This document shows positions 18,792 through 28,390 of a DNA stretch of 64,000 bases, piece after piece. The notes below the pieces were generated by a model, which worked only from the letters and a program-made list of their open reading frames with translations, was not told the origin of the DNA and made no database searches. Each line of letters starts with the position of its first letter. Position 1 is the first letter of the stretch. A program made the translations under genes and the position numbers. Source of the DNA: Exobacillus caeni (GTDB lineage: Bacteria > Bacillota > Bacilli > Bacillales > Guptibacillaceae); the NCBI RefSeq assembly GCF_005747095.1, contig NZ_SWLG01000005.1, positions 124,001 through 188,000 of the forward strand, read 5' to 3'.

Positions 18792-19175
18792 CTAAGCAGA
18801 AGCGAAGAACACTTCTTCTACTGCAGACACGAGGTCAACTCCGTAATTTGCATTCCCATTAATATTCTCAATCAAGTATTCCATTTCCTCTTTTAATTGG
18901 ATAAGTTCCTTTTTGTTGTTCTCGTTATCGAGTATGTATACTTTCTTGTCATTCTTTATCATCATATTTAGCATCGGCCAGGTATCCTTTTGGAAACCAA
19001 AATACGTATACCCTTCTTCCCCGTCGAATAAATAAATGAAAGCCATATTATCTGAATCGACGAGCACCCTTTCTGCTGGTTCAAGATTCTTTATCGATAA
19101 AGCATTATCATCTATTTTAAACGAAGCTTCACTTTCCTGGTCTTCAAAGAATGTCACATTATATCTGTTAGCCAT
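18792..19175 (-). CDS. yjbL: UPF0738 family protein YjbL
   Basis: 127 aa, conserved in Bacillus beside relQ and yjbK, with no known function. It is acidic and soluble, with a beta-rich first half (YNVTFFEDQESEASFKIDD, NMAFIYLFDGEEGYTYFGF) and a helical C terminus (IQLKEEMEYLIENING). No catalytic motif is evident. The gap to relQ is 38 bases, so it may head the relQ-nadF-yjbO operon. It is divergent from yjbK. Confidence 0.87.
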   Translation of the reverse strand: MANRYNVTFFEDQESEASFKIDDNALSIKNLEPAERVLVDSDNMAFIYLFDGEEGYTYFGFQKDTWPMLNMMIKNDKKVYILDNENNKKELIQLKEEMEYLIENINGNANYGVDLVSAVEEVFFASA

Positions 19176-19301
19176 AATAAATTCTCCCTTCTATAAAACA
19201 TCATCATTAGTTTATCATAATCCATACTCCCTTTTCATGATTTGTACATTTCTGTTAACTGTGGCATAATTTCCATTAGCCTGCGGAGAGGAGATAGTCT
19301 C

Positions 19302-19892
19302 ATGGGACAAGAGTTGGAAATTGAATTTAAAAACTTACTAACGAGGGAAGAGTACAAAAAACTCCTTTTATCTTATTCGGTTACAGATAACGAAATAATC
19401 GAACAGCATAACCTTTACTTCGACACCCCGGATTTTCTGCTGAAGGCAGCCGGGTCTGCGTTACGTGTAAGGGTGAAAAACGAAAAAAACACATTAACAT
19501 TAAAACAACCGCATAAAGAAGCCTTGCTTGAAACCCATCAGAATATTACCGATGACGAACTGGAAAATATTAAAAACGGCAAAACGTTTCCAACTGGAGA
19601 AGTTTACAAAGCGTTAAAAGCACTTTCGGTCGATCCCAACCGGGTTACTTTTTTAGGGACTTTAACAACTTTCCGATTTGAAAAACAGCTTTCGAACGGA
19701 CTTCTCGTCCTTGACCGAAGTTGTTACCTTGGCACCGAGGATTACGAATTGGAATTCGAAGTAACAGATCTGGAAGCAGGAAAAACTGCTTTTTACTATT
19801 TTCTTAAACAGAATCAGATACCGGAGAGAAAAACACCTAACAAAATCCGCCGTTTTTTTGACTATAAACAAAAGCTGAATGGAGAACAATAG
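19302..19892 (+). CDS. yjbK: CYTH-domain protein YjbK
   Basis: 196-aa member of the CYTH triphosphate tunnel metalloenzymes, which hydrolyse triphosphorylated substrates such as inorganic triphosphate. The N-terminal signature ExExK is seen as ELEIEFK (residues 4-10). Alternating basic and acidic strands that would line the tunnel follow (ALRVRVK, LTLKQPHK, FRFEKQL, YELEFEV). ATG 19302 is chosen because GGAGAGGAG lies upstream. Neighbouring relQ also handles polyphosphorylated nucleotides, which suggests but does not prove a link. Confidence 0.9.
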   Translation: MGQELEIEFKNLLTREEYKKLLLSYSVTDNEIIEQHNLYFDTPDFLLKAAGSALRVRVKNEKNTLTLKQPHKEALLETHQNITDDELENIKNGKTFPTGEVYKALKALSVDPNRVTFLGTLTTFRFEKQLSNGLLVLDRSCYLGTEDYELEFEVTDLEAGKTAFYYFLKQNQIPERKTPNKIRRFFDYKQKLNGEQ

Positions 19893-19914
19893 CTTAGAGG
19901 CTATTGTTTTTTTG
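19886..19914 (+). terminator. yjbK terminator
   Basis: ACAATAGC / GCTATTGT stem followed by TTTTTTT. The stem begins within the last codons of yjbK. Confidence 0.8.
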
Positions 19915-20024
19915 TTTTATCTACTGTCCGATATTTTGCTCTCTGAATCCGATTATTTGCCTCCTTTCGTTACGGCTTGCTAAAATAAACTTGTAAAATG
20001 TTTGTTGGTTAAAGGAGAATTACG

Positions 20025-20405
20025 ATGAATCAAACTCCATACGAAGCAATCGGCGGCGATGAGACGATAAAAAAGCTTGTAGCCGCATTTTATAAAAGGG
20101 TCGCAAAACATCCTGACTTAATCCCGATTTTCCCGGATGATTTGACAGAAACACAAAGAAAGCAACATCAATTTCTTTCACAGTTTCTCGGCGGGCCTAC
20201 CCTATACTCAGATGAAGACGGGCACCCTATGTTAAGAGCTCGCCATTTGCCTTTTGAAATTACACCTGGCAGGGCGAATGCATGGTTGTCCTGCATGGAT
20301 GAAGCAATGGATGAGATCGGGCTTGAAAATCCTATGCGCGATCAAATATTCAGCAGGCTTACGTTTACTGCACATCACATGGTCAACACAGACAAACTGG
20401 ATTAG
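20025..20405 (+). CDS. yjbI: Group II truncated hemoglobin YjbI
   Basis: 126-aa 2-on-2 globin of the trHbO class. It begins [23 protein letters not shown], with the helix-B/E residues of the family ([23 protein letters not shown]) and the proximal region ending FTAHHMVN. It binds heme and O2. In B. subtilis it is co-transcribed with yjbH (spxH) and links oxidative or nitrosative state to that locus. spxH starts 14 bases downstream, so they form one operon. AAAGGAG precedes the ATG. The yjbJ lytic transglycosylase gene found near here in B. subtilis is absent. Confidence 0.94.
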   Translation: MNQTPYEAIGGDETIKKLVAAFYKRVAKHPDLIPIFPDDLTETQRKQHQFLSQFLGGPTLYSDEDGHPMLRARHLPFEITPGRANAWLSCMDEAMDEIGLENPMRDQIFSRLTFTAHHMVNTDKLD

Positions 20406-20419
20406 AAAGGAGAATCATA

Positions 20420-21346
20420 TTGACTTTTTATGATGCTGGGTCCGGCAGCGATCCTGGATTTGAAAACATACATCAATGCGAATCTGAATGTGCCACCTCC
20501 TCCCAGCGGATTTCTAAACCAATTGAGATATACTCTTTTGTAGATCCTTTATGTCCAGAGTGCTGGGGATTAGAGCCTATCATTAAAAAACTTCAAATAG
20601 AATACGGAGATTATTTTACGATACGACACTTAATCGGCGGTAATTTGGCTACCTTGAATTCATATAGAAAAAAGAAAAAAGGGATTAACAACCATAAAGA
20701 CATGGCAAAAAAATGGGAGCAAACTGCTAACCGGTCTGGAATGTCTTGTGATGGGGATCTCTGGTTTGAGGATCCTATCAGCACGCCTTATGGAGCATCG
20801 ATCGCAGTCAAGGCTGCAGAACTGCAGGGAAAAAGAGCCGGTTCGCGTTTCTTGCGGAAATTAAGGGAAGTGGTCTTCTTACAGAAACAAAATATCACAA
20901 AAGAAGAAGTGCTTCTTCATTGTGCTGAAGACTCAGGCCTTGACCTGCATGAGTTTCAAAAAGATCTTCATTCCCAGGGAGCAATAAAAGCCTTTCAGTG
21001 TGATATGAAAATCACATATGAAATGGAAGTAGATGAACTACCGACATTAGTGTTTTTTAATGAAAACATAGATGAAGAAGGCATTAAAGTAACCGGAATG
21101 TATAACTATGACGTCTATGTCAATATTCTAAGGGAAATGCTAAAAGTTGATCCGACACCAGATGCTCCACCTCCCCTTGAAGATTTCTTGAAAAAGTATA
21201 AATTTGTAGCAACACAGGAAGTAGCGGTCGTTTACGGCATTTCTTCCAGTTTAGCAGAATCAAAAATGAAAGCTTTATCCCTTAAACAGGTAGTGGAAAG
21301 AATACCGGTAAAATACGGTACTTTCTGGAGATACATTGGTGATTAA
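20420..21346 (+). CDS. spxH: ClpXP adaptor protein SpxH (YjbH)
   Basis: 308-aa DsbA-like adaptor that delivers Spx to ClpXP for degradation. A thioredoxin-fold N-terminal half contains the redox-type motif CPEC in [14 protein letters not shown], and the C-terminal winged-helix-like part ends in [17 protein letters not shown]. The N terminus carries a His/Cys stretch (HQCESEC) of the kind involved in zinc binding and oxidation sensing. The start is TTG 20420, with AAAGGAG 7 bases upstream; no in-frame ATG fits. Its substrate gene, spx, is 7 kb away in the same window. Confidence 0.94.
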   Translation: MTFYDAGSGSDPGFENIHQCESECATSSQRISKPIEIYSFVDPLCPECWGLEPIIKKLQIEYGDYFTIRHLIGGNLATLNSYRKKKKGINNHKDMAKKWEQTANRSGMSCDGDLWFEDPISTPYGASIAVKAAELQGKRAGSRFLRKLREVVFLQKQNITKEEVLLHCAEDSGLDLHEFQKDLHSQGAIKAFQCDMKITYEMEVDELPTLVFFNENIDEEGIKVTGMYNYDVYVNILREMLKVDPTPDAPPPLEDFLKKYKFVATQEVAVVYGISSSLAESKMKALSLKQVVERIPVKYGTFWRYIGD

Positions 21347-21347
21347 T

Positions 21348-21379
21348 TCAGGACGGCGTTCAGCTGTCCTGATTTTTTC
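21348..21379 (+). terminator. spxH terminator
   Basis: TCAGGAC / GTCCTGA stem with an 11-base loop followed by TTTTTT, right after the spxH stop. Confidence 0.8.
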
Positions 21380-21429
21380 TTATACATAACGTAACACCAA
21401 ACCAATAAAATATATTAGGAGGGAGAAAG

Positions 21430-21609
21430 ATGAATAAGTACTTATTGTTGCTATGTTTTATACTTGTGTTGATCAGCTTTGTATTCTTCGTTCTTTCAGT
21501 TATGAAGTTTACGCCTCTTGTTCTCGGAATCGTGTTCCTGTTTCTCTCAATATTGCTTACAGTGAATACTCTAAACGAACGGAATCGCTTCAGGGGATTC
21601 GGAAAGTAA
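21430..21609 (+). CDS. 59-aa two-helix membrane protein
   Basis: Short frame with AGGAGGGAGAAAG just upstream of ATG 21430. Two hydrophobic helices fill residues ~3-23 and ~27-47 (LLLLCFILVLISFVFFVL, then TPLVLGIVFLFLSILL), with a basic tail NERNRFRGFGK. The family was not recognised. It is separated from spxH by a terminator and so needs its own promoter, and it ends just before a dispersed palindromic repeat. Confidence 0.72.
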   Translation: MNKYLLLLCFILVLISFVFFVLSVMKFTPLVLGIVFLFLSILLTVNTLNERNRFRGFGK

Positions 21610-21631
21610 CTTTTTGGAACAATTAAAAAGA

Positions 21632-21727
21632 GGCTGGTACAAAAGTATTTTATCCAAAAGAAAATCCGAACTATGATTCAAAATTCTTTCATAAGAATTT
21701 GAATTAGTTCGGATTTTTCTTTCGGCG
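21632..21727. repeat. Dispersed ~95-bp palindromic repeat, copy 1
   Basis: A GGCTGGTACAAAAG-like head leads into a long imperfect hairpin: an AAAATCCGAAC...ATTCAAAATTCTT arm, a short loop, then AAGAATT..GAAT..GTTCGGATTTT. The same unit recurs at 58428-58520 with ~85% identity by eye. Both copies lie between convergent genes and end in T runs, so they may act as bidirectional terminators. Confidence 0.8.
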
Positions 21728-21814
21728 TTTTCGTATTTTTTTTGTTTTTGCACTAAATAGGTAAACTGCGACATATGCTACGTAAGTTACTGCTGACCAG
21801 CTTTTTCATTTGGT

Positions 21815-23635
21815 CTAGTCGTTAAACAAAAGTTGTTCCATTTCTGTTAGAATCGATTCAAAGACTTTCAGAGCATCTTCGATCGGTTGAGGTGACGCCA
21901 TATCTACCCCCGCCTTTTTCAGCACTTCGATCGGATAGTCAGAGCTTCCCGCTTTTAAGAAATTAATATAACGTTCAACTGCCGGCTCACCCTCTTCCAG
22001 GATTTGTTTTGAAAGCGAAGCCGCTGCACTAAAACCGGTTGCATACTGGTAAACATAATAATTGTAATAGAAATGAGGAATTCTTGACCATTCTAATCCT
22101 ATTTCTTCATCAATTATAAGATCATCACCGAAGTATTTAACATTTAAATCATAATATAGCTTTGTTAGAAGTTCAGGGGTAAGGGCTTCTCCGTTTCTTG
22201 CACGTTCATGGATCTCATGCTCAAATTCTGCAAACATTGTCTGGCGGAACACTGTTCCCCTGAAGCCTTCAAGATAGTGATTCAATAAATATAGCTTTTT
22301 CTTCTTATCCTCTGTTTCATTTAAAAGGTAGTGATTCAAAAGCGACTCATTGCATGTTGATGCAACTTCAGCCACGAAAATAGAATAATTTGCATAAGGA
22401 TAAGGCTGGGTTTCGCGAGTATAGTAACTGTGTACAGAATGCCCGAACTCGTGGGCAAGGGTAAATAAATTGTTCACATTGTCCTGCCAGTTCATTAAGA
22501 TGTATGGCATTGTGCCGTAAGTTCCGGAAGAATACGCACCGCTTCTCTTCCCTGCGTTTTCCTGAACATCCACCCATCGGTTTTCGAAGCCTTCCTCCAA
22601 AATATTAAGGTATTCTTTTCCAAGCGGGTCAAGCCCTTTTAGAATCAATTCTTTGGCTTCATTATAGCTTATATCCATCTTTACATCTTTCACTAAAGGG
22701 GTATAGAGATCATACATATGAAGTTCATCAAGTCCGAGCGCTTTTTTTCTAAGTCTAACGTATCGGTGCAGCAAACCAAGATTATCGTTAACTGTTTTCA
22801 CAAGGTTATCATAGACTTCCTCAGGAATATTGTTATTGTCGAGTGCAGCCTGTCTTGCAGAATCATAATGACGAACATTAGCATAAAAGTTATCTCTTTT
22901 TACTGTTCCGCTAAGCGTACTGGCAAACGTATTTTTAAATTTGCCGTACGTATTGTATACTGCTTTAAAGGCATCTTTACGTACTCTTCTATCACTGCTT
23001 TCCAGAAAACGAATATACCTGCCGTGTGTAACTTCCGTTTCTTCACCGTTTTCATCTTTTATGGAAGGAAACTTAAGATCAGCGTTATTAAGCATTCCAA
23101 ACGTATTGCTTGAACTGTTCGTAACATCACTCACACCCGCGAGAAGGGCTTCTTCTTCTTTAGAAAGTACATGCGGCCGCTGGCGATTAATTTCATCCAA
23201 CGCCTGTTTATATAATTCGAGATCTTTGTTTTCATTTAAATATGTTTGGATGGTTTCTTCCGGTATACTTAATATCTCTGGCACCACAAAAGCAAGTTGG
23301 CTGCTAACTTGAGTAGCAAGATTTGCAGCACGATCATTCAAACCCTGGTAGTACGAGTTTGTTGTATCCTGATCATACCTCATGTGTGCGTATGTATATA
23401 ATTTTCCAAGTTTCATTGTGATTTTATCCTGCCTCTTCAACGCCTCAAAGAGCGTTTCAGCAGACTCTCCAAGCTTGCCTTTGTACTTTTCCATTTCAGG
23501 CAGCAGTTCTTTTACATTTTTAAACTCTTCTTCCCATTTTTCATCCGTTTCATAAATCGCTTCTAAATTCCACCTATCCTCTGCTGCTACTTCTTCCCTT
23601 TGAGGAAGTTTTTTTACTTTTTGTTCCTCAGACAT
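21815..23635 (-). CDS. pepF: Oligoendopeptidase F
   Basis: 606-aa M3-family zinc metallopeptidase that cleaves short cytoplasmic peptides. The zinc motif HEFGH is in TLAHEFGHSVHSYY, with the downstream glutamate supplied by SIFVAEVASTCNE. The N-terminal helical region (residues ~20-200) is typical of oligopeptidase F. ATG 23635 (MSEEQK) is preferred to 23662, because TGGAGGTG lies upstream. It is downstream of coiA, as in B. subtilis. Peptides imported by the Opp system in this window are plausible substrates. Confidence 0.95.
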   Translation of the reverse strand: MSEEQKVKKLPQREEVAAEDRWNLEAIYETDEKWEEEFKNVKELLPEMEKYKGKLGESAETLFEALKRQDKITMKLGKLYTYAHMRYDQDTTNSYYQGLNDRAANLATQVSSQLAFVVPEILSIPEETIQTYLNENKDLELYKQALDEINRQRPHVLSKEEEALLAGVSDVTNSSSNTFGMLNNADLKFPSIKDENGEETEVTHGRYIRFLESSDRRVRKDAFKAVYNTYGKFKNTFASTLSGTVKRDNFYANVRHYDSARQAALDNNNIPEEVYDNLVKTVNDNLGLLHRYVRLRKKALGLDELHMYDLYTPLVKDVKMDISYNEAKELILKGLDPLGKEYLNILEEGFENRWVDVQENAGKRSGAYSSGTYGTMPYILMNWQDNVNNLFTLAHEFGHSVHSYYTRETQPYPYANYSIFVAEVASTCNESLLNHYLLNETEDKKKKLYLLNHYLEGFRGTVFRQTMFAEFEHEIHERARNGEALTPELLTKLYYDLNVKYFGDDLIIDEEIGLEWSRIPHFYYNYYVYQYATGFSAAASLSKQILEEGEPAVERYINFLKAGSSDYPIEVLKKAGVDMASPQPIEDALKVFESILTEMEQLLFND

Positions 23636-23778
23636 TACGACACCTCCATTAAAATCTTTCAATGATAAGCCTGATGGCTCCTCTCATTATCTTACCATGT
23701 TAGCCAAATTATTCTAAATCATTTAACTCTTACATGTTTTCTCTTTTCCATTTCATTTTCCTTTTGATTTTAAAAAAT

Positions 23779-24960
23779 TCATTTTTTAGAATACAGAAAG
23801 TCCAGGACTTCCCGGTCACAGGCAAACGCTTTTTCAAGGGACGATGGAAGTTTTGCTTTTTCTCTTCGTTTGAATGTTAACCCGTCGACCTGCTCCAGTA
23901 AACCCAGTCTGGATAATTTAATTAAATAATCCGCTATTGAAAAGGAGTAATGTGTCTCTTTCAAGAATTTAAGGTTTCTAATTTTAATAATCTTTTTTGC
24001 CCGCAATATCTTCATTTCTTCGTATATGTCCCGGAATGAAAACACTTCGTCTCTTCCGTAAGAAGGGATCAACTTTAACAGAATCCAGCTTTGCCATAAA
24101 TAACCTGGAGTTTCAAACCAATAATCAAATTTAGTTGGTATGCCTGCCTCACAGGGATATAAAGAAACCGGCATACCAAGCTCGTAAAATCTTTTATGAA
24201 AAAAGGAAGAGTTAGTAAAGGGAAATTGTTTTCCAAGCCGCCATTTTCTTTTAACAGCAAGCCAATCTTCATAAGGGAACTGTTGTGGTAAGGATGGGTT
24301 TATCAAAGTAGAGAGGCGTAAAGAAACATTTTTCTCAAATATAACCGAAGCAAACACAGAGGAAGGAGAAATAGTATGGATATCATAAACAAAAGCCAGC
24401 TGTTGAGAAATTGGGCAATAGTAAGTTAAGTAAATCATTTCTGGTTCTTTCATCCTTGCGGTCAAAAAATCCATAGGTGTTAAGGAAAAAACAGAAAAGC
24501 TTTTCCTTTTCAACCTATTGCCGCCAAGTATCCAGACAGGCCTAATTCCTTTGCTAATATAAGAAATTGTTCTTCTAGAAAGTGAATCGTGTGGGATTGT
24601 GGAACATTGAAACTCCAGTGCGATGGGGGATAAAGAAGAAGTGACGAGGAGATCAGGACGTTGCTTGATCGACTTTAGATATGGCTCAATGGAGACAGTG
24701 GCATGATTCCTAAATATAGACTCAAAAAGTTGTTTTTTACCCTTGATGTGATAATCTGACTCCGGTTCTGTTTCTATTTCACATGCCATTCTTTCATGTG
24801 CAAAATGCCAGGCTTTCCTGGTACCAAGCTTAAGTCTCACAGGTTCCTTACAGGCAGGGCAGCTGAACGATTCTTTTACCCTGAGAGTCAACAACTCCTG
24901 TTTTTCCCATGGATCAAGCAGGGAAATGATTTCATTGTTCTTTCGCATAGCAGTAAGCAT
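23779..24960 (-). CDS. coiA: Competence protein CoiA-like
   Basis: 393-aa CoiA family protein; members act with RecA on incoming DNA during transformation. The N-terminal zinc-finger-like segment is CPACKEPVRLKLGTRKAWHFAHE...C (residues ~28-55). It is followed by a restriction-nuclease-like core with RPDLLV and ALEFQCS as the D and ExQ of a PD-(D/E)xK fold. The C-terminal half is less conserved. ATG 24960 is used, with GAGGGTGG upstream; the longer 25032 start adds an unlikely Cys-rich leader overlapping the cls terminator. Confidence 0.88.
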   Translation of the reverse strand: MLTAMRKNNEIISLLDPWEKQELLTLRVKESFSCPACKEPVRLKLGTRKAWHFAHERMACEIETEPESDYHIKGKKQLFESIFRNHATVSIEPYLKSIKQRPDLLVTSSLSPIALEFQCSTIPHDSLSRRTISYISKGIRPVWILGGNRLKRKSFSVFSLTPMDFLTARMKEPEMIYLTYYCPISQQLAFVYDIHTISPSSVFASVIFEKNVSLRLSTLINPSLPQQFPYEDWLAVKRKWRLGKQFPFTNSSFFHKRFYELGMPVSLYPCEAGIPTKFDYWFETPGYLWQSWILLKLIPSYGRDEVFSFRDIYEEMKILRAKKIIKIRNLKFLKETHYSFSIADYLIKLSRLGLLEQVDGLTFKRREKAKLPSSLEKAFACDREVLDFLYSKK

Positions 24961-24999
24961 TGCACCACCCTCTCTTTTTAATAAAACTATTATACAACA

Positions 25000-25024
25000 A
25001 AAAAAGCAGCATCGCGCTGCTTTT
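25000..25024 (-). terminator. cls terminator
   Basis: On the minus strand GCAGC / GCTGC, extended by an AAAA/TTTT pairing, is followed by a T run, ~15 bases after the cls stop. Confidence 0.7.
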
Positions 25025-25036
25025 ATATCCATTCAT

Positions 25037-26548
25037 TTACAATAAAGGGGATAACAATCGAGATGTAGACTCCACAACTCTTGCAAGAATGGGCCTTTTG
25101 TTAAAATGAACAAATTCAATCGGCTTCGAATGGTCTAAGTCGTTTAAGAAATCTTTGACCAACTTAGTAGTACTATTCGTTTTAAAAAGAAATGTATTCA
25201 CTTCAAAATTCAAGTGGAAGCTTCTCATGTCCATGTTGGAAGTCCCTATAGAAGCCAATTCATTGTCCACAATGATAACTTTGCTATGCAAAAAGCCTTC
25301 TTTGTATTCATAAACCTTTACTCCAGCATCAAGCAACTCGGGAAAATAGGAACGTGAAGCATAAAAAACGATTCGCTTGTCAGGCCTGTCGGGTACAATG
25401 ATTCGGACATCGATACCGCTTAATGCTGCTACCTTTAATGCACTTAAAATATCTTCATCCGGAATAAAATACGGAGAAGTGATATAGATTGATTTCTTGG
25501 CAGAAACGATCATCGAGAAAAATAAATTTTTAATCGTTTCCCAGTGCTGGTCCGGCCCCCCCGCTATCATTTGCACGCCACCTGTATCACTGAGCACTTC
25601 AAGGTCTGGTGACAAATAATCCTGGTCGAGGAGTGCCTGGTCAGTCATATAGTACCAATCCCTAAGAAAAATCAACTGCAGGCTCCTTACTGCTTCCCCT
25701 TTCAGTAAGAGATGCGTGTCTCTCCAGAGGCCAAAGTATTTGTTTCTGCCAAGATATTCATCTCCAATATTTAGTCCTCCCGAAAAACCAATGGTTCCAT
25801 CGATGACGATGATTTTCCGATGATTACGGAAGTTAATTTTATTATTCAGGAACGGCAGCCTTACCGGAGAAAATGAAATCATTTGGACTCCAGCAGCAAG
25901 CAACTCTGATATATAGGTTTTTGAAAGCTTCCAGCTGCCTACTGAGTCGTAAAGAAAACGAACTTCTACTCCTTCTTTTGCCTTTCTGATCAACACTTCT
26001 TTAATCTGTTCTCCAATTTCATCGCTTCTAACTATGTAGTATTCCAGGTGAATATGATGGGTAGCCTGTTCGAGGGCTTTCAGTATTTCATCAAAAGTTT
26101 CCTTGCCATTTGTCAAAACCTCTGTCGCTGTCGCAAAGGAAATAGGGCTTTTCCCCAGATTATGTGCAAGCCTGAACAGTAACTTTTGGTGGTCTCCCAT
26201 CTTTTCGAGTTCATTTTCATTCAATGTCCTATTGCCTTCAATTCTCATAAAAGCCTGTTCGTCCAGTTCAGCCTTTTTCTGAAAAAGCTTTTTCTTACGA
26301 TAATCCTGTCCAAAAACAATATAGAAAACAAAACCAACGACAGGAAAGACCGCCAGGACGATCAGCCAGGTAATAGTTTTTGATGGATGCCTGTTCTCCA
26401 GAAAAATAACGATCCCAATAAAAAATGCTGACAAGGAAAAAAGGATACTTATCACCCCAAGCAGCCAGTTCTCCCAATACTGCTCTGTAAAATAGAGTGC
26501 CAATGCTACAAACAATACAAAAACAATAATCTGAATTCGCTTAAACAT
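25037..26548 (-). CDS. cls: Cardiolipin synthase
   Basis: 503-aa phospholipase D-family enzyme that condenses two phosphatidylglycerol molecules to cardiolipin and glycerol. Two N-terminal membrane helices occupy residues ~5-60. The two HKD motifs are NHRKIIVIDGTIGFSGG (H-x-K-x4-D) and LHSKVIIVDNELASIGTSN. It sits between mecA and coiA, which are adjacent in B. subtilis, so it is an addition to the locus here. A terminator follows the gene. Confidence 0.94.
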   Translation of the reverse strand: MFKRIQIIVFVLFVALALYFTEQYWENWLLGVISILFSLSAFFIGIVIFLENRHPSKTITWLIVLAVFPVVGFVFYIVFGQDYRKKKLFQKKAELDEQAFMRIEGNRTLNENELEKMGDHQKLLFRLAHNLGKSPISFATATEVLTNGKETFDEILKALEQATHHIHLEYYIVRSDEIGEQIKEVLIRKAKEGVEVRFLYDSVGSWKLSKTYISELLAAGVQMISFSPVRLPFLNNKINFRNHRKIIVIDGTIGFSGGLNIGDEYLGRNKYFGLWRDTHLLLKGEAVRSLQLIFLRDWYYMTDQALLDQDYLSPDLEVLSDTGGVQMIAGGPDQHWETIKNLFFSMIVSAKKSIYITSPYFIPDEDILSALKVAALSGIDVRIIVPDRPDKRIVFYASRSYFPELLDAGVKVYEYKEGFLHSKVIIVDNELASIGTSNMDMRSFHLNFEVNTFLFKTNSTTKLVKDFLNDLDHSKPIEFVHFNKRPILARVVESTSRLLSPLL

Positions 26549-26627
26549 TTTTCTGTTCTCCTTACTAAACGGTTCACACTTCTGTTCCCATCATATCATA
26601 ACGTTATGAATCTTTCCTTTACAGAAA

Positions 26628-26666
26628 ACAAAAGAGCCGATTTTCACAAAATAGAAAATCGGCTCA
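26628..26666 (-). terminator. mecA terminator
   Basis: GAGCCGATTTTC / GAAAATCGGCTC perfect 12-bp stem followed by TTTTG on the minus strand, just after mecA. Confidence 0.85.
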
Positions 26667-26669
26667 TAT

Positions 26670-27344
26670 TTATAGCATTGGGAAATGATTTTTAAGCTGT
26701 TCCAGTGCGTTTTCCGAGAGAATTTCCTTTCCGTATTCCTGTACTCGATGCAGGGTCACTTCAGCATCATAGCCAAATTCAAGCAGTTGGCTAAGTTGAT
26801 CTTCTTGTTCTTCCTCAGTACTTTCTTCACCAAAAACGACGTGAAGATAATATCGGCCTTCAAAGTGGTAAAGTTCTGATGCTGCATCAAATGGTGTATA
26901 CTGATGGCTTAATGCGATGACATCTTCGAAATCATGGAAGCCGATCATGAATGATAACGGGCTGTTTGTTGTCTCGTCGTTAAGATCAGAATCCTCATCT
27001 TGAGCAAACTTTTGATCAAGCAGCTTTTCGATATTTTCATCGACCGGTAGATCAATTTGCTTTTCATCTGAAATTGGAAGCTCTAATTTTGATCCGTCTT
27101 TTGACATCTGTGCACGAGTTACAACAATTTCCAGCCCTTTTTCTAGCGCTTGAACCTGAATCCATAACGGTCCTTCAAGCGGGAACTGCTCCTCTTGATG
27201 CGCTTCATCCATGATTTCCCAGAAAAGTTCTTCTCCTCTTTCCCGGTCATACCAGATTTCTTCTCTATCAAAGCCGCGATTTTCGATGTCTCTATATGTT
27301 ATAAAAAATTTTAACGTGAATTCATTTACTCGTTCTATTTCCAT
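26670..27344 (-). CDS. mecA: Adaptor protein MecA
   Basis: 224-aa adaptor that targets ComK and other substrates to the ClpC-ClpP protease. The N-terminal substrate-binding domain starts MEIERVNEFTLKFFITYRDIENRGFDREEIWYDR-like (residues ~1-70), an acidic linker follows (~105-130), and the C-terminal ClpC-binding domain begins at ~135 (FMIGFHDFEDVIALS). In B. subtilis MecA holds competence in check, and comZ and med, also comK regulators, lie 22 kb to the right in this window. Confidence 0.95.
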   Translation of the reverse strand: MEIERVNEFTLKFFITYRDIENRGFDREEIWYDRERGEELFWEIMDEAHQEEQFPLEGPLWIQVQALEKGLEIVVTRAQMSKDGSKLELPISDEKQIDLPVDENIEKLLDQKFAQDEDSDLNDETTNSPLSFMIGFHDFEDVIALSHQYTPFDAASELYHFEGRYYLHVVFGEESTEEEQEDQLSQLLEFGYDAEVTLHRVQEYGKEILSENALEQLKNHFPML

Positions 27345-27669
27345 AAACCCTTCTCTCCCCTCCTGTTTATTTGTAACCGGAAGGCATCTCCCTTGTTCTA
27401 TAATATCTTACTATTACTCATTCCCCAAATAAAATGGTTTCAATCATTATATCTTGTACTTTCATTCTATGATAAAACACGCAAGAATGGAAATAAAAAA
27501 ACGTTGATTTTTAAAATGGGTGTTTATCATAACATTATGCAGAAAACAAAATATTATCCTAAAATCATCTCATATTCATCGTTCTCAAACATACTTATAA
27601 TACAGGCTTATGGGCATGTACCCCAATGACACTAACTTGCTAATCAAGAATGGGAAGGAGATTTCTCAC
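27345..27669. other. Divergent intergenic region mecA / yjbE
   Basis: 325 AT-rich bases. I see no yybP-ykoY manganese riboswitch core, although yjbE belongs to the TerC family often controlled that way. GGAAGGAGA at 27652-27660 is the yjbE ribosome site. Nothing else is supportable. Confidence 0.5.
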
Positions 27670-28344
27670 TTGCTCGATCTAGAATGGTTAACTTCAGTCA
27701 TGCTTATTATTGGAATTGACCTTGTCCTTGGCGGAGATAATGCGATCGTCATCGCTCTCGCCAGTAGAAAATTGCCAGATCGCCAGCGAAACAAAGCGAT
27801 TTTCCTCGGAACACTGTTAGCTGTTTTTATTCGAGTTTCTCTGACTATGATTGCCGTTCATTTGCTTCAGCTTCCCTATCTGCTGATCCTTGGTGGACTC
27901 CTTCTGATCTGGATCGCTTATAACCTACTGGTGGAAGAAAAAGAAACAGAAACGATTCATGCATCAAGATCGTTATTAGGAGCAATCCGTACCATTGTTG
28001 TGGCAGACTTAGTGATGGGTCTTGATAACGTACTTGCCATCGCCGGTGCGGCCAACGGGGATATAACCCTTATCATTATAGGCTTGCTCATATCTGTTCC
28101 GATCATTATTTGGGGAAGTAAATTAATACTTCTTGCGATGGAACAGTTTCCTGCTCTCATTTACATAGGTGCAGGGATCCTCTCCCTTACGGCTGGTAAA
28201 ATGATCACCAGTGCAGAAGAATTGACCCTTATATTAATCCAGTTTCCAGCACTTGAAAACGGAATCCAGTTTGCAATTATCACAGGAGTTATACTTGCTG
28301 GTTGGACAACGAACCGGTTACGTTCGAGCAACGCAAATTCGTAA
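27670..28344 (+). CDS. yjbE: TerC-family membrane protein YjbE
   Basis: 224-aa integral membrane protein of the TerC family, whose Bacillus members export Mn2+ and help load exported metalloenzymes. Seven or so helices; the two TerC acidic signatures are DLVLGGDNAIVIALA near residue 17 and DLVMGLDNVLAIAGAANG near 118. I take TTG 27670 as start, since GGAAGGAGA lies 8-9 bases upstream and the product begins MLDLEW as in relatives. The earlier ATG 27610 has no ribosome site. Confidence 0.9.
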   Translation: MLDLEWLTSVMLIIGIDLVLGGDNAIVIALASRKLPDRQRNKAIFLGTLLAVFIRVSLTMIAVHLLQLPYLLILGGLLLIWIAYNLLVEEKETETIHASRSLLGAIRTIVVADLVMGLDNVLAIAGAANGDITLIIIGLLISVPIIIWGSKLILLAMEQFPALIYIGAGILSLTAGKMITSAEELTLILIQFPALENGIQFAIITGVILAGWTTNRLRSSNANS

Positions 28345-28351
28345 AGAAAAT

Positions 28352-28390
28352 TAAAAACTTCTACAGAGAACCCTCTGTAGAAGTTTTTTT
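28352..28390. terminator. Bidirectional terminator between yjbE and spx
   Basis: AACTTCTACAGAG / CTCTGTAGAAGTT stem with a 5-base loop and T run. The distal end touches the spx stop codon. Confidence 0.88.

Noticed and set aside
27345-27669. yybP-ykoY manganese riboswitch upstream of yjbE
   Set aside because: Suspected because TerC-family genes often have it, but no conserved core or terminator was found.
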